Source of the DNA: Halicephalobus mephisto
Lineage: Eukaryota > Nematoda > Chromadorea > Rhabditida > Panagrolaimidae
Assembly: GCA_009193035.1 (NCBI GenBank)
Contig: SWDT01000006.1
Coordinates: 310,001-374,000 of the forward strand
Length of the DNA: 64,000 nt
Direction: 5' to 3'
The stretch's first letter is position 1, and the number at the start of each line of letters is the position of its first letter. This document shows, one piece after another, positions 34,633 to 46,527 of the stretch. A program made the translations under genes and the position numbers. The notes beneath the pieces are model-generated. The model ran no database searches. It saw nothing but the letters and a program-made list of their open reading frames with translations, and had not been told where the DNA came from.

Positions 34633-37562
34633 TCAATTTGGAAGCTTCCCTAATCGTTTCAGACGTACTAAAATCAATAAATTAATAAAAATAATTTTAA
34701 AAAAACAATCCAAAATCTTACGTCTTTCATAATTTCTTTCTAGAGCTTCCGCGACCCTATGCCGAGCTTCCATCGACTGGAACGCCACTCCAACTCTAAG
34801 AATATTTTCGTTTTCTTCAACACTCATCATCATATCCATCTCAATCTGATTTCCCAACACCGTTTGTCTCTAAAATAATTTAATCAGTCATTTGACCCTT
34901 GATTCTTGTCAGACATGTCATTTCGGAACAAAAGTGTTCTTAAATTTAACCAATTGACGAGTCAAAGAAGTTAATCAATTTCACGAACGCTAATTTTTAA
35001 AGCCGCTATCCAGGTGACAACTTGTTTGTTCCATTATTTTCAAAAAACAAAATTAATTTACGTTAACGAATCAAGTGATATAATCGTATTTTTATATTTT
35101 TTTAAAAATAAAAACAAAATTTTACAATAAATACTACTTTTTAAAATTTTCTTTTTTACAAAATTTCAAAAATTAAACAATTATTAACTTAATTCTCAAA
35201 GACCATTGTTCAAAATTAATCCCTTGACAAATTCGTCAAAGATCTTTTTTTATCGCAGGGTCAAATGCCTCGGGAGATCCCTTTTCTCAATCAGATCTCT
35301 AGTGCGTCACATGACAAACGTGAAAGCGCTTTTTCAAGAGTCTGGCCGGGATAAAGGTTAGCCCCCACTTTCAGCTCTTAAGAATAACTTAAGCTTGTTC
35401 CTAGCACTGTGTGTTAATCGATTCGTTTTCCCGGAATATCCCAAAATTAAAAATTCATAAAATAAAAAAATAAAAAAACAAACCTGATTTGCAGCACGAA
35501 ATTCCACTAAAGATTGATTTTTCAACGCTGCTCTTAACATCTTGGCAAGTAATTCTGGAGAAATATAATTCGATTCAACATTGATAACTTTCAATGATGA
35601 GCTTTCTTCAATTAAATCAACCAATCCCTAAAAAGTAAAATTCTCAAATTACAGTAATTTTTTCTAATTTCAAACAATTCAAAACTACAGTAATTTCAAA
35701 TAATTTCAAACAATCCAAAGCTACAGTAATTTCGAATAATTCAAAACTACAGTAATTTTTTCTAATTTCAAACAATCCAAAATTACAGTAATTTCAAACA
35801 ATTCAAAACTACAGTAATTTCAAACAATTTCAAGCAATTCAAAACTAGTAATTTCTTCCAATTTCAAACAATTCAAGATTACAACAATATATTTTAGATA
35901 TTTTGTGTTTTTGATTGAAAACACAACATATATCAGAAAAAACACAGACACCTTCTTAGAAAAATTCAAAGGTTTCATATTACCACCAAGTGACAAAAGT
36001 AAAAAAGGAAGTAAAATCACTTACCCTTGCTTCAGCATCTCCAATAGCAGTATTTGACATACAAAACGTTTCAATATGATTTGACCTCCTGGCAGCTTCA
36101 ATGAGATTTCTAATTCGTTCTTTGGAAACTCTTTTCATGTTGTTAATATTAACTTCAACTAGTGCTGAATCATTGCTTTCCAACTTCTGTATGCATGCTT
36201 CTACGTCTGTCTCGTTTTCTCCTTCATCTGGAACAATTCTAGGTTGATATGCTTTGACGACGTTGTTGAAAGAGACTCCCGTTTCTTCGTCTTGACCTTT
36301 TCCTTTCAGAGCATTGTAATATTGTCCTTGATTGAGAACATTATGCATTCCAAGAATTCCAGCAAGATCAACCAAGTCCTTCTCTGGAGCATCTACTAAC
36401 ATTGTATCCAGTTCGTCTTCAGGATCAATATCGAGTTCAATAGGCATCGGTATATGTTCGTCCTTTTTGGTTCCATTTCCAGAGGGCGAATTCTCTTTCG
36501 GTTCAAACACTTTTCCTGGAAAAAAAGATTAACAAAGGTTGGATTACGCGGTTAAAAAACAAGTTTCGTTTCCTTTGAGTTAAGAACTTGAATAAATATA
36601 GAAAAAAGTCCAGATTTGATTAACCAAAGAACTTTTTTCATTGGTGTAAATACAAAGGTCACGAACAAAGAATACAATTCGTGGAAAATCATAACCAATC
36701 AGGTCGTGCTCACCTCGTTTGAGACCAGGACTGTAAGGCACAGCTTCTTGCCAATCAGGTTCACTTTTGGCTTTTTCTTCAAGGTGTTTCAGGAGGTTAT
36801 CCCTTTGATAAGGACCTGTAGGTTCTTTGGTTGTTTGGTCTCTGCATCTTTGGGAGGGAGGTAGTAAAGAGTTCTAAAAAACAAAGTTCATATATGGAAA
36901 TTCTCATCTTTGAAGAAATGATTGGATTTTCTCAACTATCAAGGTTGTTGCTAACGAAAAAAGAAAAAAACGTTGAGAAATAATTGAAATCGATTTTTAC
37001 GTCGTTTTCCGAAAGAAATAACTGCAGGAAACGATGGAATAATCGTCAAATAACCATTTCTCTGGATTAATATCGAGTTAGAAGTTTAATCAGACTATTA
37101 CTCGTCTCCAGGCATCTTAAAACTGAAAATGTATGTAAAATTAACTTACATCAGGGTCGAAATCATTGTTCAGGTCCTCTAGTTCATCTACCGAAAGTTT
37201 TCCGAGGAGGGCTTCGATGTCATTGTCGTCAAAATCCCGGAGATCTCTTCCATACAGCTTCATTCCGCCGGGCCCAGGCTGAGTCCTGGAAGCCGGGGGA
37301 GCCGTGAGCGTAGCCTCCTCGGCATAGTAACTAAAATTTTGAGATACTGGAATCATAGAATACAGCAAAACAATATTGGTAGTTTAGCAAAAACAATTAT
37401 TGGGAACAATTTTACGTGTCTGCTCTTCCTCGGAGAAAATTCGCGTGTTGCGCGAACAATATCGAGGAAGATAAGTAAATAAAACTGACAGCTGGGGTCC
37501 GTGCAGCTGGGAGGTGGGATCCAAATTCTAATTCAAGAAAAGACTCACTCGCTCTTGCTCAT
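34633..37562 (-). CDS. tmd: tropomodulin, actin pointed-end capping protein
   Basis: Seven minus-strand exons: 37562-37549, 37330-37150, 36873-36714, 36515-36025, 35627-35484, 34869-34722 and 34667-34633 (1173 nt, 390 residues). Tropomodulins cap actin pointed ends together with tropomyosin, in muscle and membrane skeletons. The N-terminal block has YGRDLRDFDDNDIEALLGKLS and then LLPPSQRCRDQTTKEPTGPY, both family signatures (tropomyosin- and actin-binding). The C-terminal half is the LRR-like cap, with KRVSKERIRNLIEAA, NTAIGDAEARGLVDLIEE, and NVESNYISPELLAKML. Nematodes have UNC-94/TMD-1 and TMD-2, and I cannot say which this is. The short C-terminus ends LGKLPN. Confidence 0.95.
35645..35860. 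repeat. minisatellite in tropomodulin intron
   Basis: The unit ttcaaacaattcaaaactacagtaat recurs about seven times with small changes (period ~27-37 bp), inside the intron between 36024 and 35628. Confidence 0.75.
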
Positions 37563-39100
37563 CTCGGGCTGTTCTTGCGCTAGTCCTTCAAGTAGAGTCG
37601 TCTTGCCGATCCAGCTAAAAACACGTGTGATCAATAAAAACAACCACAAAATGTTCTAGCACGTCGAGAACCATAAATTGATATATGAATCTTGGGTTTT
37701 CGATAAGATCAAAGTGGAATTAAATTCAAAAACGAATAAACAAAACATGGTGCAGAGGGAAAAGTATTGATTGATCGGGTGGGTCGTTTGCAAAACGGCA
37801 CCGGGGAAGCTTCTCGAAGTGTGTTCACTTTTTCGCAAGCAAAAAACTGAATCGACAGGTGGCGAGGCAAACTGTTTATCAGTCAAGACGGACATTTTTC
37901 ATAATCGTAAAATAAAAAATTGAAAAAATTAATAAATAATTCGTAAAAAATCGATTGAATCATGAATTTCAAAGACCTCCGTCCGGAACGTCAAGTTGCA
38001 TAATTTAGTTCGTTCCGTTTGCCAAGCCAGTCTTTCAATGGAAGTGTTTGTCTTTCAAGATCAAAAGTGAAGGATTTTGAATGGAACAAACAAGATGACA
38101 AGTGCCTCCGGATTTGTCTCATCCTGGAATCCGTGACAAACAAGTGCCCGACAACTGTCATCGGAAAGGAGAAACACGGACAACTCAGGTGGACCTCGTT
38201 TGTCCGGAGGAAAAACGCATCTAATAAATGACCGCTGGCCAGAGGACAGTCTTGCCATTCCAGATTGATGATAAGACGACTTGTTTGACTTTGAATTTTG
38301 CCGCCAATCAAATGAAAAACTTTACTTTTTGTTATATTTCTTTCCACTTTTGCTTTTCATATATGAATTTCCCCAAATATAGCTTCTCACAAAGTAAACT
38401 AATAAATGACTACAGGGAAGTTAGTATTATTGTGAAAATAAAAAGTAATTTAGTTCAATTAATTTGCCAAAACCGTTTTTCTTTCATCTCTGGTATTGGG
38501 TTTAATATTAATCCTGCGGGAAAACCGGACCAACATTGTGTATTTATAATTTGATGGAGCCAGTTCGCGCCATTGTCGGAAAAGCGATCCTCAATGGCAC
38601 TGGCAGCAAGGGCGCTAAGCGGTCTCGAGAGGCCAGTCGTGGCCACGGGCAGGACAGAGCAAGACGGGTGATTATAACGCGTCCACATTTGCCGCGCAGC
38701 TTTATTGACCAAATTTGCTGACTCCGTGCTTTCCAAAATTGCCTTCAAGAAAGCTACTGAATCTTGTCCTTGTCCACCCACAAGTGTTCAGCTTCCTGTC
38801 AGACATCTTCCCGGAGGACCTTGAATAAAGCACAACATTTACGCCAACTTTGTCAGTTTTGTTGTGGCCCGTTTTGGACTGTTTACGTGGGTTGTGCGTT
38901 TCTGCAAGAAATTGCTTTAAAAAATGTTTCTCCCCATGTTCGTGAAACATGGCCGTTCGAGTAGGCTTGACGAGGTTATTAATTCTGAGAATTTATTTGT
39001 TTTACATTGTTCTCGCGGTTTCGAGTAAGTCACGATATATTCAAGCTGTTCCTTTTTCCAATTAAAATTATTAGAACAGCATCCAGAAGGGAAATTAATC
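37563..39100. other. tropomodulin upstream DNA with GC-richer islands
   Basis: An acceptor-like tttttag at ~37615 suggests that a leader joins upstream of the tropomodulin ATG. Islands at ~37990-38290 and 38550-38960 are less AT-rich. The first is packed with GACAA/TTGTC words. Their overlapping frames on both strands show no recognisable protein, so I read them as candidate regulatory modules. Confidence 0.4.
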
Positions 39101-39104
39101 ATCT

Positions 39105-39560
39105 AAAGTAAGCACTATCCACTTTTACTGGGAAACCAAACCTGGATAGTGTCCAGTTTCGACAATTAATTGTCTATTTCAGTCACTATCCTGGTATTTC
39201 TATTCTATTCGTAAAATTTTATTTTTCCAATTATGATTGTCTAGATAGTGACTAAAAAGAACAATTTTCTAAATTAGACACTATCCAAACAATTTCTATT
39301 ACAAAAACAAACCAGGATAGTGTTCAGTTTTGATCATCAGCTATCAGTTCCAGTCACTATCCAAGCTTATAGTGATAACCACATTGCCAGGATGGTGACT
39401 GGAAAGAACGATTTATTTCAAAAGTAAACATGCAGATAGTTTCTACCAGATTCGGGTAGTGAGTAAAGTAGGAAATTTGCCATTCCTTGCTGTTTACTAT
39501 TTGTAGTAATTTCCAATGGACGTGATTCATTGTTTTTGAAACCCTTCATTACGTCTTAAA
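39105..39560. repeat. palindrome array G (GGATAGTG / CACTATCC family)
   Basis: One unit near 39143-39190 is a near-perfect palindrome: ggatagtg, a 9-base arm, the central GACAATTAATTGTC, a 9-base arm, cactatcc. Further boxes follow at ~39242, 39280, 39317, 39355 and 39392, then weaker ones. Confidence 0.8.
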
Positions 39561-40284
39561 GGGTAGTAATTATCGTAAACAGGATTCTCCACCAACTATA
39601 CTAACTTACCTTTTGTGAGATTTTTTATTTTGCGCTTGTCCACTGGATTTTGCAACTTTTCTCTGACCGAAATCTGCCAAAATGGAATTTCATTGTTTTC
39701 CCAGGTTCTATTCAGAGTGCTTCCGGAGGCAAGAGGACCCATGTGCTCCTTCTTGAAGCACTGAATGAGCGCCAGCGGCGTTCCTTCATTCCATTGTTAA
39801 AATCCGACCGAATGTCAGTTTTCCCATTTTGATCCATCTTGTACTTCCCCTAATCCCGGTAACGAGAGCACCCTGTCTTCATTTTTTATGTTAATCCCTT
39901 TGTTCTCCATTGGTTCTATTTGGTAATTCTTCATTTAAATGGAAAAATAATAATATTCTCCGAAAATGGCAAACCAATCGATTGCCCGGTTTTCCTTGCG
40001 CAAGACTGGCCGTTCCGATTAGAACAAAAAGCGCCAAGTAGATCCTCTTCGAAGAGATTTTTTCTTCAGCGCCAAAAGTGAAAATCGTTGTTTTCGTGTA
40101 AAATTCGACCTTTTTTGGGAAATTTTGAAATTCACAGATCCTGATAGTCAATGTTTTTTATTTTTTTACGGAGCTGTGAAATTGTTTTGGTTCTTGTAAC
40201 TTTAGTCTTTCGTTTTTTATTTTCTCCGGCACGCTCGATGTCAATGATATTGTACAACATCCGCTTGTTTATATAACAAACTTC
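39561..40284. other. spacer between arrays G and H
   Basis: A less AT-rich island lies at ~39640-39850 and another at 39950-40080. No gene is supported. Confidence 0.35.
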
Positions 40285-40900
40285 CTAAGATAGTGACTAG
40301 AACTGATAACTCTTCCTCAAAAGTAGACACTATCCTAATAGTATTTACTACAAAGTAATTGCGATAGTGGCCACATGTAGAGAAGACTAATTACTGTTTT
40401 CAGTCATTGTGAGTTTTCTGCTGCTATTACAGACTTGGATAGTGACTGGAACTGATAATTACTTGTTAAAAGTGAACACTATCCGAATTTGTGTTTGTAG
40501 AAAGAATTGCTTGGACAGTGTTAATTTGGACGATTAATCATTGTTTCCAATCACTATCCTAGCGATTTCTTCTGCAGTTATAACTTGGACAGTAACCAAA
40601 ATGACGGCCAATTGTACGAAACTGGACTCTATCCAGATTTTGTTTTCTGTCGGAAATCGTTCGGATAGTGTCTACTTTTGGGGTTAATTACCATTTTCAG
40701 TCACTATCTTGATATTTCTACCGGAAAAATGAATCAATTTCATCAATTCAATAGAAATTGTCAGGATAGTGACTGGAAATGGTAATTAGTTGTTCAAATG
40801 GACACTATTTTAACAATTTCGACGACGTTCTAAACTTGGATGGTTCCTTAACAAAGGAGTAGTTCCCTGAATTTAGTCACTATCCCTGGTGATTTATATC
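40285..40900. repeat. palindrome array H (GGATAGTG / CACTATCC family)
   Basis: The longest array, ~600 bp. Boxes alternate in orientation at ~40290, 40328, 40364, 40437, 40476, 40515, 40552 and on to ~40880. Several are degraded (ggacagtg, ctctatcc). Confidence 0.8.
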
Positions 40901-42014
40901 TTGCCCGATTTCATGTCCAGTTCTGTGACTGTGATCTCGCCAATCCCCCTCTATCCCAATCCGTTGATTGTTTATATTCCATCCCCAGATATTGCGGTTT
41001 CCTTTTCTATCCTTGGAGTGTGTCAAAATGACCTTGATGATATCCACTGACCACCGGTCAAGACTACTTTGTCAATCGCCAGCCGGGTGACGACATCTAT
41101 GACACAATTTTCTTCTCCCCGATTATGCTTTACCAGTGGCAATGGTCATCTTCTGCCCTTTTCTTCTCGAGTCTTGACCGTCAAAACACTTTTTGTTTAT
41201 CGGTTTCGGTCCTTCTATTTTGGAACGCCCAGATTTTGTTTCTAGAAAATTTCAATTGAATTACATTTCCGTGATGAATTTATCACCTAAAGACGAGTTT
41301 TCGTGGTAGGACCAAGAAGTAAATTTGAGTTTTCGTGATGGGACTAGGAAATAAACTGAAAATTTCCGTAGTAAGACCAAGACGTGAAATCAGTTTTTCG
41401 TTACAGAACCGTTAGATAAACTAAAGTTTTCGTAATAAAGTCGAGAAGTAAATTGGAAGTTTCGTAATAAGACCAAGGAGTAAATTAAAAATTTCTCTTT
41501 AGAACCAGGAAATGGATCAAAGTTTTTCGGTTTAGGATTAGGAGATAAATTAATCTTCATCATACGACCAAAGAGCAAATTGGAAATTTTCGTGGTAGGA
41601 CTAGAAAATAAATTGAAGGTTTTCGTTATAGGACCATTAGATAAATTGACATTTTCGTGATCAGATTAAGAGATAAATTAAATTTTTCATGGTGAGACAA
41701 CAATTGAAATTTGTGCAATTGGTCCCAACGCGAAAGTATTAATTGTTGGTTCTAGCACGAAAATTTTAATAATGGGTCCCAACACGAAAATATTCATTTT
41801 TAGTCCCAACACGAAAATATTGTTGGTTCTAGCACGAAAGTTTTAATAATGGGTCCCAACACGAAAATATTCATTGGTGGTCCCAACACGAAGATATTTG
41901 AAAAATTGTTTTACATACTGCCATTGTGGAATTACAATTTTCGTGCTTTTTTAAATTTTTATTTGTTTTCATTCGAAACTAGTTGGTATCATTTTCAGTG
42001 TGCCGTTTTCGGCG
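40901..42014. other. upstream region of the neurabin gene with two minisatellites
   Basis: The stretch 40900-41230 is less AT-rich and unexplained. From 41250 to 41710 a ~35-45-bp unit recurs with the phrase ttttcgtgataggaccaagaagtaaatt. From 41715 to 41900 a second unit recurs, ggtcccaacacgaaaatatt. The nearest exon starts after an acceptor at 41991-41998. Confidence 0.5.
41250..41900. repeat. two adjoining minisatellites upstream of neurabin
   Basis: The first half has about ten diverged units of the form tttcgtaataagaccaaggagtaaattg. The second half has five or six units of ggtcccaacacgaaaatattcattg. Both share the 'gacca/gtccc ... cgaaaat' core seen in the tandem repeat at 23811. Confidence 0.7.
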
Positions 42015-45000
42015 ATGCTCTCAACTCCAGAATTGGCTGCGGACGATGTCCGGCAGCGGTTCTCCCACACGAAAGCCCTCTTTGAACACTTGGAACGTTC
42101 CCACGATGTAGGTCCTCCTTCCTTCTACTCTCCAAAACTACAGCATCGTCAACTTCCAAAACATCCACCACCTGTCCCTCCGAAGCCAAATTCTCCAGTT
42201 AGTCAAGTTGCTAGGAATTTTTCGGAACTCGTGGACGACTTGGACAAGATGAGTTCTCCGAAGTTCCACGAAGCCAAGCAGAAGTTCTCCAAGAATTCTC
42301 CGACGGAGGAGAAGGGACCCTGTTTCGAGCCCTACTGGAGGGACCCGAGCTTCTACAAAAGAAGATACGGCGTCGAAGGAGGAAACGAGAACCAAGATGG
42401 TATGGGTAAGTCGTGCGGAATTTCAAAAACTGGGATTCTACTAGTAGACATTTTTGGAGACATGCTAAAAAATTATATTATCATAAAAATCAGAAATTAG
42501 TGTTGTTACGAAATCGTCTCAACACGAATTTTCGATTTCCGATGGTTTTCAAAAGTTTATGGAATTCTGGAAGGCGTTGGAAGTTTCTGGGGAATTCTGA
42601 GAAGATTCCAGAAGCTTCCAAGAACTTCTAAGATTCCATGACCTTCTACAGTATCCTAGTCTTCGGAAATGAAAAACTAAATAATTTATTGATATAAAGA
42701 GACTTCGTGAATCTCTACCGTATGACGGTACTTGGTTCATGTTATTTTCGCTTGGTCTTACGGTAATTTCTTGATGAGAAAATTTCCGACTTTTTACATG
42801 CATCTTTGAAAACATCTAGAAATGCTTCGAAGTGGCAACTAATAAGTTTTGGAAATACAGTAACTCCCTGATTTTAGGAAGCCCAACAAACGAAGAACAC
42901 AACTCTTCGGAATCCGGAGACTCGGTCCCTTCTGAACCTCGGCCATCTTCGGAGAAAGTCGATTCTTCTCCTCAAAGGACTTCTAACCCTACTTTCTCGA
43001 TGATTCGTCGACCAACTCCTCGGAGAGAAGATTCAGTGGACGAGCTCCAGAGGGCAAGTGGGTCTTCCAGCGAGGAGGAGGACGACAAGTTCGCTCCTGG
43101 TGTGCTTGAGACCAGACGAGGTTTGTCTCCCGAACGAGAGGCCGTGAATAGAAAGGTGTCCTTCTCCACTGCCCCGATCAAGGTCTTCAAGACCCACGGG
43201 GTCCATGAGTACGACAGAAGGAATGAAGACATCGACCCCGTCGCTTCTTGTGCAGAGTATGAGTTGGAGCGGAGATTGGACAGAATGCAGCTGTTCGATG
43301 TGGAGCTCGAGAAGGGTCCGGAAGGCCTGGGGGTCTCTATAATCGGCATGGGGGTTGGGGCAGATTCCGGACTTGAGAAGCTCGGGATCTTCGTGAAATC
43401 GATCACCCCTGGAGGAGCTGTCCATCGGAACGGGAATATCAAAGTCTGTGACCAGATCGTCTCCGTCGACGGAGTCAGTCTCGTCGGGGTTTCTCAGCTC
43501 TTCGCCGCCCAGACGCTGCGGAACACAGGATCCAGAGTTGTCTTCACGATCGGTCGAGAGCAGAATCTGGAGGAATCAGAAGTGGCTCAGCTCATTAGAC
43601 AGTCGCTGGAACAAGAAGGAAAGCCATTCTTGAACGACCTGCCCCCTCCCGCACCCCCGAGCATCCAAGCCCCAGTGGTGCCCCCCATGGTGAAGCTCAG
43701 ATCGGAACCCAACCCCTCCATCGAGGACCCCAAAATAAAGGCCAAAATCGAGGCTCTGGAGATGGAACTGAACGACTCCCAGAAGAAGACGGACAAGATG
43801 CAGGAGATCCTCGCCAGTACGCGGGTCCATTACTGTCAACTGGAGAACAAGTACGACCAGGCCAAACAGCTTCTGAAGGACTACCAAGAAAGGGAAAAAA
43901 TCCTCTTAGAAAGAGAAGAATCTCATGTGGAGCAATTGAGAGAAAAAGATGCCCATTACAGTATGCTAATAGAACAACTGAAAAAGAGAATAGACGACCT
44001 AGAATCGAAGATGGATCAGATGACGAAGAAGAAGGCAGATGAAGCCAGTGGAGAACTCTCGAATCTTCGGGAACAACTGGCCGCCTGCACCGAGGCCAAG
44101 AGGAATTCTGCCCATCAGCTGAATCAACTTCTCAATGGCACTGCTTCGGAAGACAAATCTGACACTGAAACGGCGAAATCAGAAAACGAATCTACTTTGA
44201 AACGTCCGGACAAAGAAATCCCTCCTCCTGTTCCTGAATCCCGCAGAAACCAAAAACTTCCTACAAATCCAGGCAGGAGCCCTAGACAGATGCACATGTC
44301 CACAGCCCCTCCCCTCGGGCATTACGATCATCCAGGTAGAATCTACCAACACGCCTTGGTGGAGGAGTACACGGACGAGAGGTTCTTCTCGTCTTCGTCG
44401 ACTTGTGAGAGTCCCGTCCCGAGGATCAGCGAACCCGCGAGTCCCGCCTTGCCTCAGAAGTTCCTCCATCACCACAGGAGGATTCTTTTCCCCCTGAGGA
44501 AGAGATTCATCCAGGCCGAGAACGAGTTCTGGAGAGAGGACATTGACTCCCAGGGACTCCAGGTCCTCAGATGGGGCGTCGACGAAGTCTGTCAGTTGCT
44601 GATCCAGATGGGACTCGAGAAGTACATCCCGGAGTTCACCGTCAACGAAGTCAGTGGACCGAAGTTCCTCGACCTCGATGGAACCAAATTGAAGGTGGGT
44701 TTCTGTCGTATTTCTTCATTTATCCACTGGTGTACTTGGAGAAAACACTTCCAAAATCCCACTATTGTAAAATTAAAAAATTTTTTTCACAAAATTGTCT
44801 CGATAAGAATTTACAAAAATTTATGGAAATTTTCAGCACTTGAAGATCTAGATGTTAATTTCAAGTTTTTACTAAATTCTGAAAACTGATAAAATTCTAA
44901 AAGTTCCAACAAATTCTGGAAAAACCCAACTTTTACGAGATTCTCTAAAATTTTAAAAATCTTTTATAAAAGTTTGGAAGCTTCTAAGACTTCCAGAATT

Positions 45001-45345
45001 ATCAGAAATTTTTATATTTTTAATTTTTAAATAAAAAAAGTTCCCAAAGATCTTTAATCCCTCAGGAAAAATTTTCTGTAATTTTTTAACTTGATTTTTT
45101 AAAAAATTTTTAACTTGTGATTTTTAAAAAATTTTTAACTTATCTGATTTTTTTAAATTTTTTAATTTATATGATTTTTTTAATTTTTAATTTATCCGGT
45201 TTAGTCCATGGGAATCCAGAACCACTCCGATCGGACGATCATCAAGAAGAAGATCAAATCCATCAAGACCAGGATCGAGAGAGAACGGAAGCTCCTCGAG
45301 AAAGAGTCCCGTCTTCGATCGGCCAACGCTTTGACCCATCAGTGA
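42015..45345 (+). CDS. nab-1: neurabin/spinophilin-type scaffold (PP1- and actin-binding, PDZ, coiled coil, SAM)
   Basis: The three exons are 42015-42405, 42878-44694 and 45205-45345 (2349 nt, 782 residues). The start is chosen 16 nt after a strong acceptor (attttcag). The family targets protein phosphatase 1 to actin-rich junctions and synapses. A conserved block around residues 222-245 holds the PP1-docking RVxF motif (RKVSF) and [25 protein letters not shown] leads into the PDZ domain (~268-360; [18 protein letters not shown]). A coiled coil spans ~425-560, and a SAM domain (~693-765; [19 protein letters not shown]) ends in [16 protein letters not shown]. Nematodes have NAB-1 with this order. 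More N-terminal actin-binding exons could lie upstream. Confidence 0.95.
42540..42640. repeat. GAA/TTC pentamer run in neurabin intron 1
   Basis: GAAGATTCCAGAAGCTTCC at 42601-42619 is a perfect series of four inverted nGAAn pentamers and continues as aagaacttctaagattcc. An identical 19-mer lies at 20559-20577. Confidence 0.6.
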
Positions 45346-46232
45346 ACCCATTGCCATGAGCTATTCCGATTTTGCATTCCAGAAATATCAAATCCTAATT
45401 GGTTAATTACCGACCGTTCTTCACAAGTGCCAAAAGCAAATGGATATAACAAAGTTGCGCATTTTAAGCAAGTTATTAATTTTATAGTTTCTATTACAGT
45501 ATTTGGTAGTGTTTGCAAAGTTATTGAAGTATAAAGACAATATTTCAGAAATCAATTAAAAATGAGAATTTAAAAAAATTAAAATTCTTCTTTGATTTCC
45601 AGGACAGTGACTAAAAACACTACTATGTTCAGGCATAGTCACTGTCTTCTTAGATTGCAGTAGTAATTGTGAAAATAATAAAATTAAAGAGATTACTAAT
45701 GAAAAACAAACATTATAAAAATTATTCATTGTGAAATCAGACTTGAAATTTTGGCGTTCTGTCCTGATGTGGCGAAATTGACTGCTGTACGCAATCAAGT
45801 CAAAAAGTGGGATCCCGGAACGAAAAGCCCTGCATGTTGATTAGCCAGGGTACTGTAGCCAGAAAACACCTGTGCACGGCGGGTTCAGTCAAGTGTTCCC
45901 CTAAAATCTTTTTTTCATTTTCCCAAAACAATTTATTTTTAAATTGTTTAATTTGTTATTTTTACATTTTCTATCAATTCAGGATGTGCGGATTCAGTAA
46001 ACGTAAGTTTTAAAATAATTTTTAAAAAATTTTCGGCTTTAAACGTGATAATGTTAAGAATTTTTTAAAAGTGCGTTTTCTAAAAATTCTGTGGTAAAAT
46101 AAAAAACGCTTGAATTGATTTTTTAGCATTATGGATGCTTAATATAATAATAATAAAAGCAAAGAAATTTTCGTGAGAAACGTCGAATTACTTCGAAATA
46201 TGTATTTTTCCAAGTTTTGAACATACTTAACA
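45346..46232. other. intergenic, one palindrome unit
   Basis: A single GGACAGTGACT...AGTCACTGTCC palindrome unit of the GGATAGTG family lies at 45600-45650. A short acceptor-exon-donor arrangement at ~45971-46003 (aattcag, ATGTGCGG, gtaagt) can be joined to a 23-codon frame, but I do not trust it as a gene. Confidence 0.4.
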
Positions 46233-46502
46233 ATGGCTCGACGCAAAATCTGAAAGAAAGACGCGGCCAAACGATTGAAATCAGTTCGACTAATGGTTAA
46301 ACGAATTTTACGTGAAAACAAGAAGAAAGCTCTTCAGAAGTGGTTCGTTCGAGCAACAAAGTCCAAGAAAAAGGTTTCGAGTCAAGTTTTGGGTGATATT
46401 CGGCAAAGAATGAGTCGTCTTCGAAAAATACAAGATGAACAGAAGGCACAGATGCAAGAAAAAAACAAAAGAATTCACAATAACTCGAACATGCACAATT
46501 AA
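46233..46502 (+). pseudogene. small basic coiled-coil reading frame interrupted by one TGA
   Basis: From the ATG at 46233 the frame reads MARRKI, a TGA at 46251-46253, then KKDAAKRLKSVRLM and on through a Lys/Arg/Gln-rich helix to HNNSNMHN and a stop. Without the TGA it would be ~89 residues. From the next ATG (46293) it is 69 residues. It is strongly basic and helix-forming, with no domain I know. It may be a decayed gene, a gene starting at 46293, or chance. Confidence 0.35.
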
Positions 46503-46527
46503 TTAGAAGATTCCGCAGACAAAATGT

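Noticed and set aside
38455..38781. 108-codon minus-strand frame as a conserved protein
   Set aside because: Overlapping frames on the other strand are equally open. It has no domain and no splice or start support; more likely a regulatory island.
45971..46160. Two-exon 23-residue micropeptide (start MCGFSK)
   Set aside because: Acceptor and donor words are present, but the product is low-complexity and the join is unsupported.
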